Shown: positions 9,770 through 17,887 of the stretch, one piece after another | Numbering within the stretch: position 1 is the stretch's first letter | How the letters are laid out: every line of letters starts with the position of its first letter | Translations under genes and position numbers: made by a program | Notes under the pieces: generated by a model | Database searches by the model: none | Told to the model about the DNA's origin: nothing | What the model saw: the letters and a program-made list of their open reading frames with translations, nothing else | Source: Tsuneonella sp. CC-YZS046 | GTDB lineage: Bacteria > Pseudomonadota > Alphaproteobacteria > Sphingomonadales > Sphingomonadaceae | NCBI RefSeq assembly: GCF_035581365.1 | Contig: NZ_CP141590.1 | Span: forward strand, 496,001 to 560,000 | DNA length: 64,000 nt | Direction of reading: 5' to 3'

Positions 9770-9798
9770 AGCCTATGGCGTATGCAGATATGTGTCAA
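9770..9798 (-). promoter_or_regulatory. Predicted sigma-70 promoter of LLM-1
   Basis: On the minus strand, TTGACA (9798-9793) is followed after exactly 17 nt by TAGGCT (9775-9770). Transcription would begin about 40 nt before the LLM start codon. The -35 hexamer is overlapped by the repeated operator-like element. Confidence 0.6.
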
Positions 9799-9809
9799 CG
9801 CTATGTGGA
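9795..9809 (-). promoter_or_regulatory. Repeated 15-bp operator-like element, site A
   Basis: On the minus strand the site reads TCCACATAGCGTTGA, a 5-bp inverted repeat with a 5-bp spacer. Its GTTGA arm forms part of the LLM-1 -35 hexamer, which suits repression by steric block. Identity with site D extends beyond the core (AATTCCACA on the left, CACATA on the right). Confidence 0.7.
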
Positions 9810-9900
9810 ATTGATATTATCAAATGATATTCAGTAAAATTCAATTTCATTTTATGATAAGTTTGATAAAATTATTCCATAAATCCAATCATATATAAAT

Positions 9901-9915
9901 TCAACTATGTGTTGA
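9901..9915 (-). promoter_or_regulatory. Repeated 15-bp operator-like element, site B
   Basis: The minus strand reads TCAACACATAGTTGA. The arms are perfectly complementary and extend to 7 bp each (ATTCAAC at 9899-9905, GTTGAAT at 9911-9917). It sits 25 nt upstream of the hydrolase start codon inside a very AT-rich region. Confidence 0.65.
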
Positions 9916-9939
9916 ATAATAAAAATAAGGGAAGAGGAA

Positions 9940-10836
9940 ATGAGTGAAGCGGAAAACGTTTTAAGAATGAATTCTGATCTCAGGGATGCATGGCTGGAGA
10001 ATCCGGATTATACTTATGATGATATCCGCAGGATATTCGAGGACTGGCTGGATCAGTTCGAAATTCCGGAGGGCAGCATATTTGAGGAGGCGGATCTGGG
10101 CGGGGTCCCATGCCTTTGGGCGAAGGCGCCAGGGAGCAGCGCGGATCGTGTCATCATTCACTATCATTCGGGCGGCTATCTGATCGGTTCTGCTCGGGGC
10201 TATCGCTCGTTTGGCGGTTTTTTGTCCGCGGCAACCGGATGCCGGGTGTTGCTGCCGGATTATCGGCTTGCGCCGGATCATCCTTTTCCCGCGGGCGTAG
10301 ATGATGCTCTGTCGGTCTATCGAGGGTTGCTTGAAGCTGGAGCCGCTCCGTCAAAAATCGTTCTTTGCGGAGATTCGGCGGGCGGCGGGCTCTGCTTGGT
10401 GACGCTTCTGCGGATCAGGGATGCAGGGTTGCCTCCCCCTGCGGGAGGCATCGCCATTTCGCCGCTGGCCGACTTCACGCATTCCGGCGCTTCGCGCCAA
10501 TCGAATGAGGGCGTCGATCCTCTGGTGACGATGAAGCAGTTGCTTGCCATGGGGGATACGTATTGCGGCGATCGGAGCCGGAGCGACCCGTTGCTTTCGC
10601 CTGTCTTTGCTGACTGGAGAGGGGCGTCGCCCCTGTTGCTGATGGCAGGGGAGATCGAGATGCTGCGCGATGACGCGCGCCTGTGCGCGCAGGCCGCGAT
10701 TTCGGCCGGCGTGGAGGTCACTTATCTGGAAGGCAAGGAGATGGCGCATATCTGGCCGCTTTATGCCGATCGCCTTTCTCAGGCGCGGGATAGCCTGTCC
10801 GATATTGACTGGTTTGTTCGAAGGTGGATGGGGTGA
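9940..10836 (+). CDS. Alpha/beta hydrolase, HSL-type esterase
   Basis: The 298-aa protein matches the hormone-sensitive-lipase family. The oxyanion-hole motif is HYHSGGYLIG, a variant of HGGG with Ser in place of the second residue. The nucleophile motif GDSAGGG gives Ser at about 146. The catalytic Asp lies in the VDPLV stretch and His in EMAHIWPL. GGGAAGAGGA precedes the ATG. In this context it could open a lactone made by the Baeyer-Villiger enzyme or hydrolyse an ester; both are inference. Confidence 0.87.
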   Translation: MSEAENVLRMNSDLRDAWLENPDYTYDDIRRIFEDWLDQFEIPEGSIFEEADLGGVPCLWAKAPGSSADRVIIHYHSGGYLIGSARGYRSFGGFLSAATGCRVLLPDYRLAPDHPFPAGVDDALSVYRGLLEAGAAPSKIVLCGDSAGGGLCLVTLLRIRDAGLPPPAGGIAISPLADFTHSGASRQSNEGVDPLVTMKQLLAMGDTYCGDRSRSDPLLSPVFADWRGASPLLLMAGEIEMLRDDARLCAQAAISAGVEVTYLEGKEMAHIWPLYADRLSQARDSLSDIDWFVRRWMG

Positions 10837-10922
10837 GCGCTTCCAGCCGCTAAAAACGCAGAAAACCGGCGGCCTTCCGGGGAAAACAATCGTCATTTTT
10901 CTCCTTCGGCGCTGAATGAGGA

Positions 10923-10954
10923 ATTCCACCGTGCCTTTTGGTGCGGAATCTTTT
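10923..10954 (+). terminator. Possible terminator of the esterase gene
   Basis: ATTCCACC (10923-10930) pairs with GGT-GGAAT (10940-10949, 2-nt GC bulge), followed by CTTTT. It lies 87 nt past the esterase stop. Confidence 0.5.
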
Positions 10955-10979
10955 CTGGAATGCGATATTTACTAAAATA

Positions 10980-10994
10980 TCAACTATATGTGGA
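10980..10994 (-). promoter_or_regulatory. Repeated 15-bp operator-like element, site C
   Basis: The minus strand reads TCCACATATAGTTGA, differing from site A only in the two spacer bases next to the GTTGA arm. It lies 136 bp upstream of site D in the TonB-receptor control region. It is not next to an obvious promoter, so it could be an auxiliary site. Confidence 0.65.
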
Positions 10995-11115
10995 TGATTT
11001 TATATTTCAGAAATTTTGCGATATATCATAATATATAAGAGAATTATGCGTAATTTTGCATAACTCAAATCGATAATTATAATTAATATTATGTTTTTGT
11101 GGGGAAAATGGTAAT

Positions 11116-11130
11116 TCCACACGGTGTTGA
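11116..11130 (+). promoter_or_regulatory. Repeated 15-bp operator-like element, site D
   Basis: The plus strand reads TCCACACGGTGTTGA. The GTTGA arm overlaps the TTGACA -35 hexamer in exactly the register seen at site A before LLM-1, and the flanks AATTCCACA and CACATA are shared. Confidence 0.7.
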
Positions 11131-11155
11131 CACATAAATCGATCTGGAGTTATCA
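11127..11155 (+). promoter_or_regulatory. Predicted sigma-70 promoter of TonB receptor 1
   Basis: TTGACA (11127-11132), a 17-nt spacer, then TTATCA (11150-11155). The transcript would start about 59 nt before the ATG at 11221. Confidence 0.6.
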
Positions 11156-11220
11156 CCCTTTCAGGCACAGCGAATCAACATTCCTGGGGAAACCAGGAGG
11201 TGTGTCTGGGAGAGGTTGAT

Positions 11221-13590
11221 ATGAGAAATGCACTCGTCATCGCGACATCGGCAGCGGCCATTGCTGCTGTCATGACATCGCCGGCCTACGCGCAATCTAC
11301 GGAGCATGTGCAATCGGCTCCGCTCCCCAATGAAATCGTGGTCACTGCGCAAAGGCGAGCGGAAAGCCTGTCGAGAACGCCGATTTCCGTGCAGGTTCTG
11401 AGTAATGAGGCGCTCGAGCGTCGTGCGATCACCTCGGACGCCGATCTCCAAACCGCCATGCCGGGCCTGACGGTGCGTGCCGGGCAGACGTCCAATACCT
11501 TGAATTATTCCATCCGCGGGCAAACGGTCGACATCAACAGCAGCTCGCGTTCCAGCGTGCTGCCCTATGTCAACGAAGTGCAGATCGGCGGCGGCAGTTC
11601 CAAGGGCGGCGCTTCCGCAAGCTCGCTTTACGATCTTCAGTCGGTTCAGGTGCTGAAGGGGCCGCAGGGCACCTTGTTCGGGCGCAATTCCACCGGCGGC
11701 GCCGTGCTGTTCGAAACCCGCAAGCCTGGCGATACCGTCGAGGGTTATATAACCGGATGGATCGGCAACTATGACGAGCGCAAGCTTGAGGGCGCTGTGA
11801 GCCTTCCGCTCGTAAAGGATGTGCTCGCCGTCCGGGCTGCCGGCTTTTATCAGAAACGAGACGGCTATCAGGTCAATCTGCTGGACGATAGCCGTCTCGG
11901 CAACGTCGATACGAAGAGCGGGCGCCTCAGCATCTCGCTCACTCCCGGCTCGGACTTCACCAATGAAACCATGGTGCAGTTCACGCGCGGCCGTGGGAAC
12001 AACATGAGCATCGTGGCCGTGGACGCATTTCCCGGCACTTCGGGGCTGGGCTTCGTTCCCGGCAGCTTCCTCTACTCGCCACTGGTCGACGGCGCTTTCG
12101 GGGCCGGGACCTGGGCGGCGTTCCTTGCGGCCCATCCGAACCTGAACCCGGGCGGCCTGGAGGCGGCAATCGCGGATCAGGCGACCAGGGATCTGCTCCA
12201 CGTTCGCCTGGACTCGCCCAATTATCACTTTGCCAATGATTGGGTCGTCACGAACACGTCGGAGTTGAAGGTCGCCGCCGATACGCAGCTTCGGCTGATC
12301 CTTGGCTATGGCCATTCAAAATATGGCAATTCCGCGGAATATGATGGCACCGAGTTCCCGCTCGACAACCAGACGCCGCATGGCGTTCGCGGCACGCTGG
12401 AGCAGTTTTCCGTCGAACCGCAGATACAGGGTTCGGAGTTCAACGGCGCCTTGAAGTATGTGGCGGGCCTGTTCTATTCCAAGGAGACAGAGGAAACTCG
12501 CGCGCTGACCGCCATTCTCGATCTGTCGCCTGTCGTGCCTGTTACGATCCAGACCAACAGCGGCAATATCAAGAGCGAGTCGTACGCCATCTATGGCCAT
12601 GGCACACTCGACCTGAGCGGCATCACCGGCGTCGAGGGCCTGGGCATAACGCTGGGCGGCCGCTATACGAAAGAGAAGGTCAGCAATCTCCACTTCGCGG
12701 ACGACGTCTACATCGTCAACGGCGCTCCTCCGGGGGCGGTGTTCCAGAACCCGCTGAAGGACAAGTTCAAGCAGTTCAGCTGGACGGTGGGCCTGCAATA
12801 TCAGGCCACGCCCGAATTGTTGCTGTATGCGGCGTCCCGCCGCAGTTTCCGCAGCGGTGGCTTCAATTTCTACGCTCCGCCGCTGCCGGGCTTCGGCAAC
12901 GACGGCGGCGCCGAGTTCAAGCAGGAGCGGGCAACCGACATCGAAGGCGGCGTGAAGTTCAGCGGCAGGCTGGGCAGCATGCCGGCATCGTTCAACCTTG
13001 CCGGATACAAGATGTGGGTGAAGAACATCCAGCGCTCCAACTTCGTATCGGTGTTTGGGCAGCTCGCCGGGATCACCGTCAACGTGCCGGAGGCGCAGAT
13101 CTACGGATTTGAGCTGGACGGCCAGATCAGCCCGGCTTCATGGCTGAGCCTGGGCGGTTCGGCTGTCTATACCCATGCGGAGTTCACGGACAACGTCGTG
13201 TCGGTCCTCGGCAATCCGGCGGTCGCTTTCGGGCCTTATCCCGACAGCCCGAAATGGGCGCTTACCGGATATTTCGATATCAACGCGCCCGTGGCATCGC
13301 GGCTGACCGCCATGTTGCGCGGGGATGTCTATCATCAGACCTCGATGGCCTACAGCTCCACCGCCAATACCCTCAATCCCGGGGCCTTCATACCGGCGTA
13401 TACCATCATGAACTTGCGCGCCGGCATTGAGGATCGGGAAGCCGGCTGGTCGATTGCGGGTATCGTGAAGAACGTCGCGGACAAGCGATATGCGGTCGGC
13501 GGCGTCGCTTACAAGAGTCTCCTTTCGACCAACACCTTGGTGCCCGGCGCTCCTCGAACCTACATGGTCGAACTCCGTTATAATTTCTGA
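11221..13590 (+). CDS. TonB-dependent outer-membrane receptor 1
   Basis: The 789-aa product has a signal peptide (MRNALVIATSAAAIAAVM, cleavage after AYA), a TonB-box-like EIVVTAQRR segment, a plug domain ending in VQVLKGPQGTLFGRNSTGG, and a beta-barrel ending in an aromatic-terminated strand (YMVELRYNF). GGGAGAGG precedes the ATG at 11221; the frame opens 7 codons earlier without such a site. In sphingomonads such receptors often import hydrophobic catabolic substrates rather than siderophores. Its place ahead of P450 and Baeyer-Villiger genes suggests it takes up their substrate. Confidence 0.92.
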   Translation: MRNALVIATSAAAIAAVMTSPAYAQSTEHVQSAPLPNEIVVTAQRRAESLSRTPISVQVLSNEALERRAITSDADLQTAMPGLTVRAGQTSNTLNYSIRGQTVDINSSSRSSVLPYVNEVQIGGGSSKGGASASSLYDLQSVQVLKGPQGTLFGRNSTGGAVLFETRKPGDTVEGYITGWIGNYDERKLEGAVSLPLVKDVLAVRAAGFYQKRDGYQVNLLDDSRLGNVDTKSGRLSISLTPGSDFTNETMVQFTRGRGNNMSIVAVDAFPGTSGLGFVPGSFLYSPLVDGAFGAGTWAAFLAAHPNLNPGGLEAAIADQATRDLLHVRLDSPNYHFANDWVVTNTSELKVAADTQLRLILGYGHSKYGNSAEYDGTEFPLDNQTPHGVRGTLEQFSVEPQIQGSEFNGALKYVAGLFYSKETEETRALTAILDLSPVVPVTIQTNSGNIKSESYAIYGHGTLDLSGITGVEGLGITLGGRYTKEKVSNLHFADDVYIVNGAPPGAVFQNPLKDKFKQFSWTVGLQYQATPELLLYAASRRSFRSGGFNFYAPPLPGFGNDGGAEFKQERATDIEGGVKFSGRLGSMPASFNLAGYKMWVKNIQRSNFVSVFGQLAGITVNVPEAQIYGFELDGQISPASWLSLGGSAVYTHAEFTDNVVSVLGNPAVAFGPYPDSPKWALTGYFDINAPVASRLTAMLRGDVYHQTSMAYSSTANTLNPGAFIPAYTIMNLRAGIEDREAGWSIAGIVKNVADKRYAVGGVAYKSLLSTNTLVPGAPRTYMVELRYNF

Positions 13591-13651
13591 TCCGGGCTGG
13601 CTCGGGCCTCGGGGGCGTTTCCCGGGGCTCGCTCCCGCAAAGGAAGAAGCA

Positions 13652-14878
13652 ATGAACACCGTCGTCACTCTTGCTGATATTCCGCCGCATATCCCTTCCG
13701 ATCGTATCGTTGATTTCGACATCTACGATCCGCCTTTGCGCAAGAGCGATATCTACGATGGCTGGGCCAATCTTATGGGAGATGAAGTTCCCGACCTGGT
13801 CTGGACGCCGCGCAACGAGGGGCATTGGCTGCCAACCCGCTCCTCCCTCGTGCTCGAAATACTGGAGGATCACGAGAATTTCTCGAACAACAACGTGATC
13901 ATCCCGAAGAGCCATGGCGACAGCTACAAGGTGATACCCGGATATTTCGATCCGCCCGAGCACACTCCCTATCGGCTGGCGCTTAACGCCGCCCTCTCGC
14001 CCAGGATCGTGAAGGGGATCGAAGGGAAGATCCGGTCCATCGCGGGGGATCTCGCGGAGAATCTGAAGCGCCGGGGGGAATGTGAGTTCGTATCGGAATT
14101 CGCGGAAATCCTCCCGATCACAATGTTCATGTCCCTCATGGAACTTCCCATGGAAGATGTTCCGCAGACCAAGTTCTGGGCCAACCAGATGTTCAGGCCC
14201 GATGGCTCCATCGGTTTCGATGAGGCTTTGGGCAAGCTCACGGACTATATGGCCGGCCATGTCGACCGCCGAATGGGTGGGGATGGAACCGACATGTTGA
14301 GCCAGCTCATCAACAGCAAGATAAACGGGAAGCCGCTTTCCCGCTACGACGCGGTCCAGATCGCGACGCAAGTCGTCATAGCGGGTCTGGACACGGTGGT
14401 CAGTTTTCTGGGGTTCGTGTTTCGCTATCTTGCCACGCATCCGGAACTGAGGCGCCAGCTCGCATCGGACCTTGCGCTGGTCCCCCGCGCGGTTGATGAA
14501 TTTGTCCGGCGCTTTCCCATTGTAACTATAGGCCGGCTCGTCCGCCACGACATGAATTTCCATGGCGTGCAGCTCAAGGCTGGCGAGATGATGGCAATTC
14601 CCACCATGATCGCGGCCAGCGACGAAAGTTTCAATGAAGACCCGCGGCAGGTCAGGGTCGAGAGGATTTCCCGCAATATTCTGACCTTCGGGGCGGGTCC
14701 CCATCTTTGCCCGGGGCGCCATCTGGCAAGGGCCGAGATAAGTGTGACATTGCAGGAGTGGCTGAAAAGGATTCCCGAATTCACGATGCGGCCAGGCGAA
14801 GGGCCGGATTACAGGGCGGGCGTCGTTACCACCATTCCGTCGCTTCATCTCGTGTGGCCAGCGAAAGCGGAGGCTTGA
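13652..14878 (+). CDS. Cytochrome P450
   Basis: The 408-aa protein is a soluble bacterial class I P450. It has the I-helix motif AGLDT, the K-helix ExxR motif (DEFVRRFP), and the heme loop FGAGPHLCPGRHLA with the thiolate Cys at about residue 353. AGGAAG precedes the ATG at 13652. It follows the receptor by 61 nt and is followed with a 1-nt gap by the MDR gene, so they form an operon. No ferredoxin or ferredoxin reductase gene lies in the window, so electrons must come from partners encoded elsewhere. The likely role is hydroxylation of an unactivated carbon in the imported substrate. Confidence 0.93.
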   Translation: MNTVVTLADIPPHIPSDRIVDFDIYDPPLRKSDIYDGWANLMGDEVPDLVWTPRNEGHWLPTRSSLVLEILEDHENFSNNNVIIPKSHGDSYKVIPGYFDPPEHTPYRLALNAALSPRIVKGIEGKIRSIAGDLAENLKRRGECEFVSEFAEILPITMFMSLMELPMEDVPQTKFWANQMFRPDGSIGFDEALGKLTDYMAGHVDRRMGGDGTDMLSQLINSKINGKPLSRYDAVQIATQVVIAGLDTVVSFLGFVFRYLATHPELRRQLASDLALVPRAVDEFVRRFPIVTIGRLVRHDMNFHGVQLKAGEMMAIPTMIAASDESFNEDPRQVRVERISRNILTFGAGPHLCPGRHLARAEISVTLQEWLKRIPEFTMRPGEGPDYRAGVVTTIPSLHLVWPAKAEA

Positions 14879-14879
14879 G

Positions 14880-15902
14880 ATGGTGGCGCGGCCGCAGAGA
14901 AGAGGCGTACGCCTGAAAGTGCAGCCGTCGTCCATCTCGCTGCAATCGTTTGAAGAGGTGCTGCCCGCCCCGCTGCCTGACGAGGTGGTCGTGGAAGTTC
15001 GGGCCAGTTCCTTGAATTACCATGATTATCTTGTCCTGACAGGGGCAATTCCCGTGGCCGACGGCAGAATTCCGCTGTCCGATGGCGCTGGCACGGTTGT
15101 CGCCGCCGGTTCCGCGGTCAAGGAATTTGCCTTGGGTGACAATGTTCTGGGCATTTTCTTCCCCGACTGGGTTCGAGGGAAGCCAACGCCGGAAACTCTT
15201 GCGAACATCGCCGGGGACAGCGTCGATGGGTTTGCCGCAAGCCACGTCGTTATGCCGGAGCGACGCTTTACGCCTATGCCCGAGGGGTTGGGCTTCATGG
15301 AAGCGGCCACCATTCCCTGTGCGGGAGTTACCGCCTGGACGGCCCTGACCGGGGACGGCGGCATCGAACCCGGTGATGTCGTGGTGATCCAGGGTTCGGG
15401 CGGAGTGGCGATCTGGACGCTGCAACTGGCAAAATCGATGGGCGCCAGAGTGATCGCGCTGACATCCTCGCGTGAAAAATCAGCCACGCTTGCGTCGCTC
15501 GGGGCGGATCTGACCATAGACTACAAATCCCAGCCCGACTGGGCCTTGCCGGTCATTGAATTCACGGGCGGCGCGGGCGCGGATTTGATCGTGGATGTCG
15601 TGGGCGGCGCCGGTTTCAGCCAGTCAATTGCCGCTTGCCGGATGGGTGGCCGGATCGCGGCCATCGGCTTCCTGGCTGATACGATCGCTCCGGTGGCCAT
15701 TCCCGACCTGCTTCTCCGGCATATCAGAATTTCAGGCAGGGCAGTTGGAAGCCGGGAAGATCAAGAAAATCTCGTGAAATATATAAGCGGAAAATCGATC
15801 AATCCGGTTGTTGGAAAATCATTTTACATGGAAAAATTGAGTGATGCTTTTAAGGATTTTGAAAGAAAGGAAACTGTTGGAAAAATATCAATAGTGAATT
15901 GA
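14880..15902 (+). CDS. Zinc-independent MDR family NAD(P)-dependent oxidoreductase
   Basis: The 340-aa protein has the GroES-like start NYHDYLVLTGAIP and a Rossmann loop IQGSGGVAIWTLQLAK. It lacks the Cys/His pattern of zinc alcohol dehydrogenases, so it belongs with quinone-oxidoreductase/enoyl-reductase MDR enzymes. The gene starts 1 nt after the P450 stop. Its last 50 codons are strikingly AT-rich compared with the rest. It may act on the P450 product or on an enone intermediate; the reaction cannot be fixed from sequence. Confidence 0.85.
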   Translation: MVARPQRRGVRLKVQPSSISLQSFEEVLPAPLPDEVVVEVRASSLNYHDYLVLTGAIPVADGRIPLSDGAGTVVAAGSAVKEFALGDNVLGIFFPDWVRGKPTPETLANIAGDSVDGFAASHVVMPERRFTPMPEGLGFMEAATIPCAGVTAWTALTGDGGIEPGDVVVIQGSGGVAIWTLQLAKSMGARVIALTSSREKSATLASLGADLTIDYKSQPDWALPVIEFTGGAGADLIVDVVGGAGFSQSIAACRMGGRIAAIGFLADTIAPVAIPDLLLRHIRISGRAVGSREDQENLVKYISGKSINPVVGKSFYMEKLSDAFKDFERKETVGKISIVN

Positions 15903-15948
15903 TATAATCATGCGGTTGTTTAATTGTAATTTATCTTAAGGAACTGAG

Positions 15949-17859
15949 GTGGAATCTTCTTTGGATAAAAGATTGGAGGCGGCTCTCGCGAAAGCTAACT
16001 TGCCGACGCTTGCATGCATCCTCGTTCATCTCACCGGGGATCGGGCCTGGATCGAGGGCAGGTTTCGTCCCAGCAGGACGCGCGGCCTCGATGACAATGA
16101 CAGCGGCGGCTATCCGGAAGATGTCGCCGATGAAATCCGTGTCGCGGCGCGGGATGCGCTGCTTGAATGGTTCGCGGGAGCGCCGCTGGCCAAGCCCAAT
16201 CTGTCGGATGCGGAACTCATCGAAATGATGGGTATCTCGCTGGGCGAGACTATTCCGCCGGAATACGCGCTGATGGTGCGTGGGGAATTGCAGCTTCCGG
16301 GAGGCGAAGTGAGTGACAGCGCCCCCGCGATGGCGCCGCCGGAAGGCTTTAGCGCGATTATCATCGGGGCAGGCATTTCCGGTCTATGCGCTGCCGTGAA
16401 TTTTGCGGCGGCGGGCATTCCCTACACCATTGTGGAGCGCCAAGGTTGCGTCGGTGGCGTCTGGTCCGAGAATTGCTATCCGGGTGCGGGCTGCGACGTT
16501 CCCAGCCACCTCTATTCCTATTCCTTCAACCCGTTCGACTGGTCGCGCTTCTTTGCCGGCCGCCAGGAAATCCACCAATATCTGAGGAGCGTGGCCGAAA
16601 ATTTCGGCGTGCTGGATCATATCCGATTTGGCCTGGAGGTGACCGAAGCGTCGTTTGACGAGGTCAGTGAAACATGGTCCGTGGACATGGTCGCCAGGGA
16701 TGGCTCCCGCAAAAGCCTGCGCGGCAATATCCTGATAAGTGCCGTGGGCGCCTTCAACAAACCTCGCTTGCCCAATGTGCCGGGGCTGGACAGTTTCAAA
16801 GGCCCAAGCGTGCATACCGCCCATTATCCCGAAGCGGGGCTGGATCTTGATGGCAAGCGAGTGGTGCTGGTCGGCAACGGCGCCAGCGCAATGCAAGTGG
16901 GGCCGGCGATCGCGGGCCGCGTATCCGAGCTGACCATTGTGCAACGCACGCCGCAGTGGATCGCGCCTTTCCCGAAGTTCGCGCAGGATATTCCCGATGA
17001 GCTGAGGTGGCTGCTCCAGGAGGTTCCGCTCTACCGCCTGTGGTATCGTTTGCGCTTGAGCTGGGCTTTCAACGACAAGCTGTATGAAGCGTTGCAGCAG
17101 GACCCTGAATGGTCGTCCGACGGGGCATCGATCAATGCCGTGAATGACAGTCACCGGGTGGCCTTGACGGACTATGCGCGCCGCGAGCTGGCGGATGCTC
17201 CTGAGCTTCTGCCGATGGTGGTGCCGGATTATCCGCCCTTCGGTAAACGGATGCTGCTGGACAACGGCTGGTTCAAGACGCTTGCCCGGGACAATGTGCG
17301 GCTGGTCGACCGTGGCGTCAAATCCGTGTTCGAGAATGGCGTTGTGCTCGATGACGATACGACCCTGGAAGCCGATGCGTTGATCTGGGCCACCGGCTTC
17401 GATGTGGTGAATTTTATTACGCCGATGAACGTCAGGGGGCGGGGCGGCGCTACCCTTCAGAATGACTGGAATGGCGACGACGCCAAGGCCTATCTCGGGA
17501 CAGTCGTTCATGGCTATCCGAACTTCTTCTGCCTCTATGGGCCAAACACGCAGTTCGGGCATGGGGGCAGCCTGATCACCATACTGGAGCGGCAGATGCA
17601 TTATGTCATGTCGCTGTTGAGCCAGATGTTCGCGCGGAATATTTCCACCGTCGAGGTCCGCAAGACCGTTTTCGACGACTACAATCGCAAGGTGGATGAG
17701 CTTCACGCAGGCATGGTGTGGACCTTTCCCGGTGTGGAAACCTATTACAAGAATTCCAAAGGCAGAGTTGTTGTGAATAACCCCTTCAGGGTTATTCAAT
17801 TCTGGCAAATGACGGAAACTGCCAATCTTGATGATTATGATATTAATTTCATGAAATAA
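15949..17859 (+). CDS. Baeyer-Villiger monooxygenase, HAPMO-like with N-terminal extension
   Basis: The 636-aa flavoprotein starts at GTG with AAGGA 6 nt upstream. After an N-terminal extension of about 130 residues comes the FAD-binding IIGAGISGLCAAV (139-150), the GVWSENCYPGAGCDVPSH segment, and the NADPH-binding LVGNGASAMQ near 305. The Baeyer-Villiger fingerprint reads FKGPSVHTAHY (283-293): FxGxxxHxxxY instead of the usual FxGxxxHxxxW. The length and extension match 4-hydroxyacetophenone monooxygenase. It should insert oxygen next to a ketone to give an ester or lactone. Confidence 0.88.
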   Translation: MESSLDKRLEAALAKANLPTLACILVHLTGDRAWIEGRFRPSRTRGLDDNDSGGYPEDVADEIRVAARDALLEWFAGAPLAKPNLSDAELIEMMGISLGETIPPEYALMVRGELQLPGGEVSDSAPAMAPPEGFSAIIIGAGISGLCAAVNFAAAGIPYTIVERQGCVGGVWSENCYPGAGCDVPSHLYSYSFNPFDWSRFFAGRQEIHQYLRSVAENFGVLDHIRFGLEVTEASFDEVSETWSVDMVARDGSRKSLRGNILISAVGAFNKPRLPNVPGLDSFKGPSVHTAHYPEAGLDLDGKRVVLVGNGASAMQVGPAIAGRVSELTIVQRTPQWIAPFPKFAQDIPDELRWLLQEVPLYRLWYRLRLSWAFNDKLYEALQQDPEWSSDGASINAVNDSHRVALTDYARRELADAPELLPMVVPDYPPFGKRMLLDNGWFKTLARDNVRLVDRGVKSVFENGVVLDDDTTLEADALIWATGFDVVNFITPMNVRGRGGATLQNDWNGDDAKAYLGTVVHGYPNFFCLYGPNTQFGHGGSLITILERQMHYVMSLLSQMFARNISTVEVRKTVFDDYNRKVDELHAGMVWTFPGVETYYKNSKGRVVVNNPFRVIQFWQMTETANLDDYDINFMK

Positions 17860-17887
17860 ATACTTTATTGGATTTGGGAGATGTGCT

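Larger units (their letters stand above)
10837..11220. other. 384-bp AT-rich control region before the first TonB receptor
   Basis: No gene is visible here. From about 10965 to 11110 the sequence is strongly AT-rich and full of short ATAT/AATT runs, in contrast to the GC-rich genes on both sides. It holds the esterase terminator, sites C and D, and the predicted promoter of the TonB-dependent receptor. Confidence 0.7.

Noticed and set aside
16384-17808. 474-aa open frame on the minus strand
   Set aside because: Antisense to the Baeyer-Villiger gene, without motifs or a ribosome-binding site.
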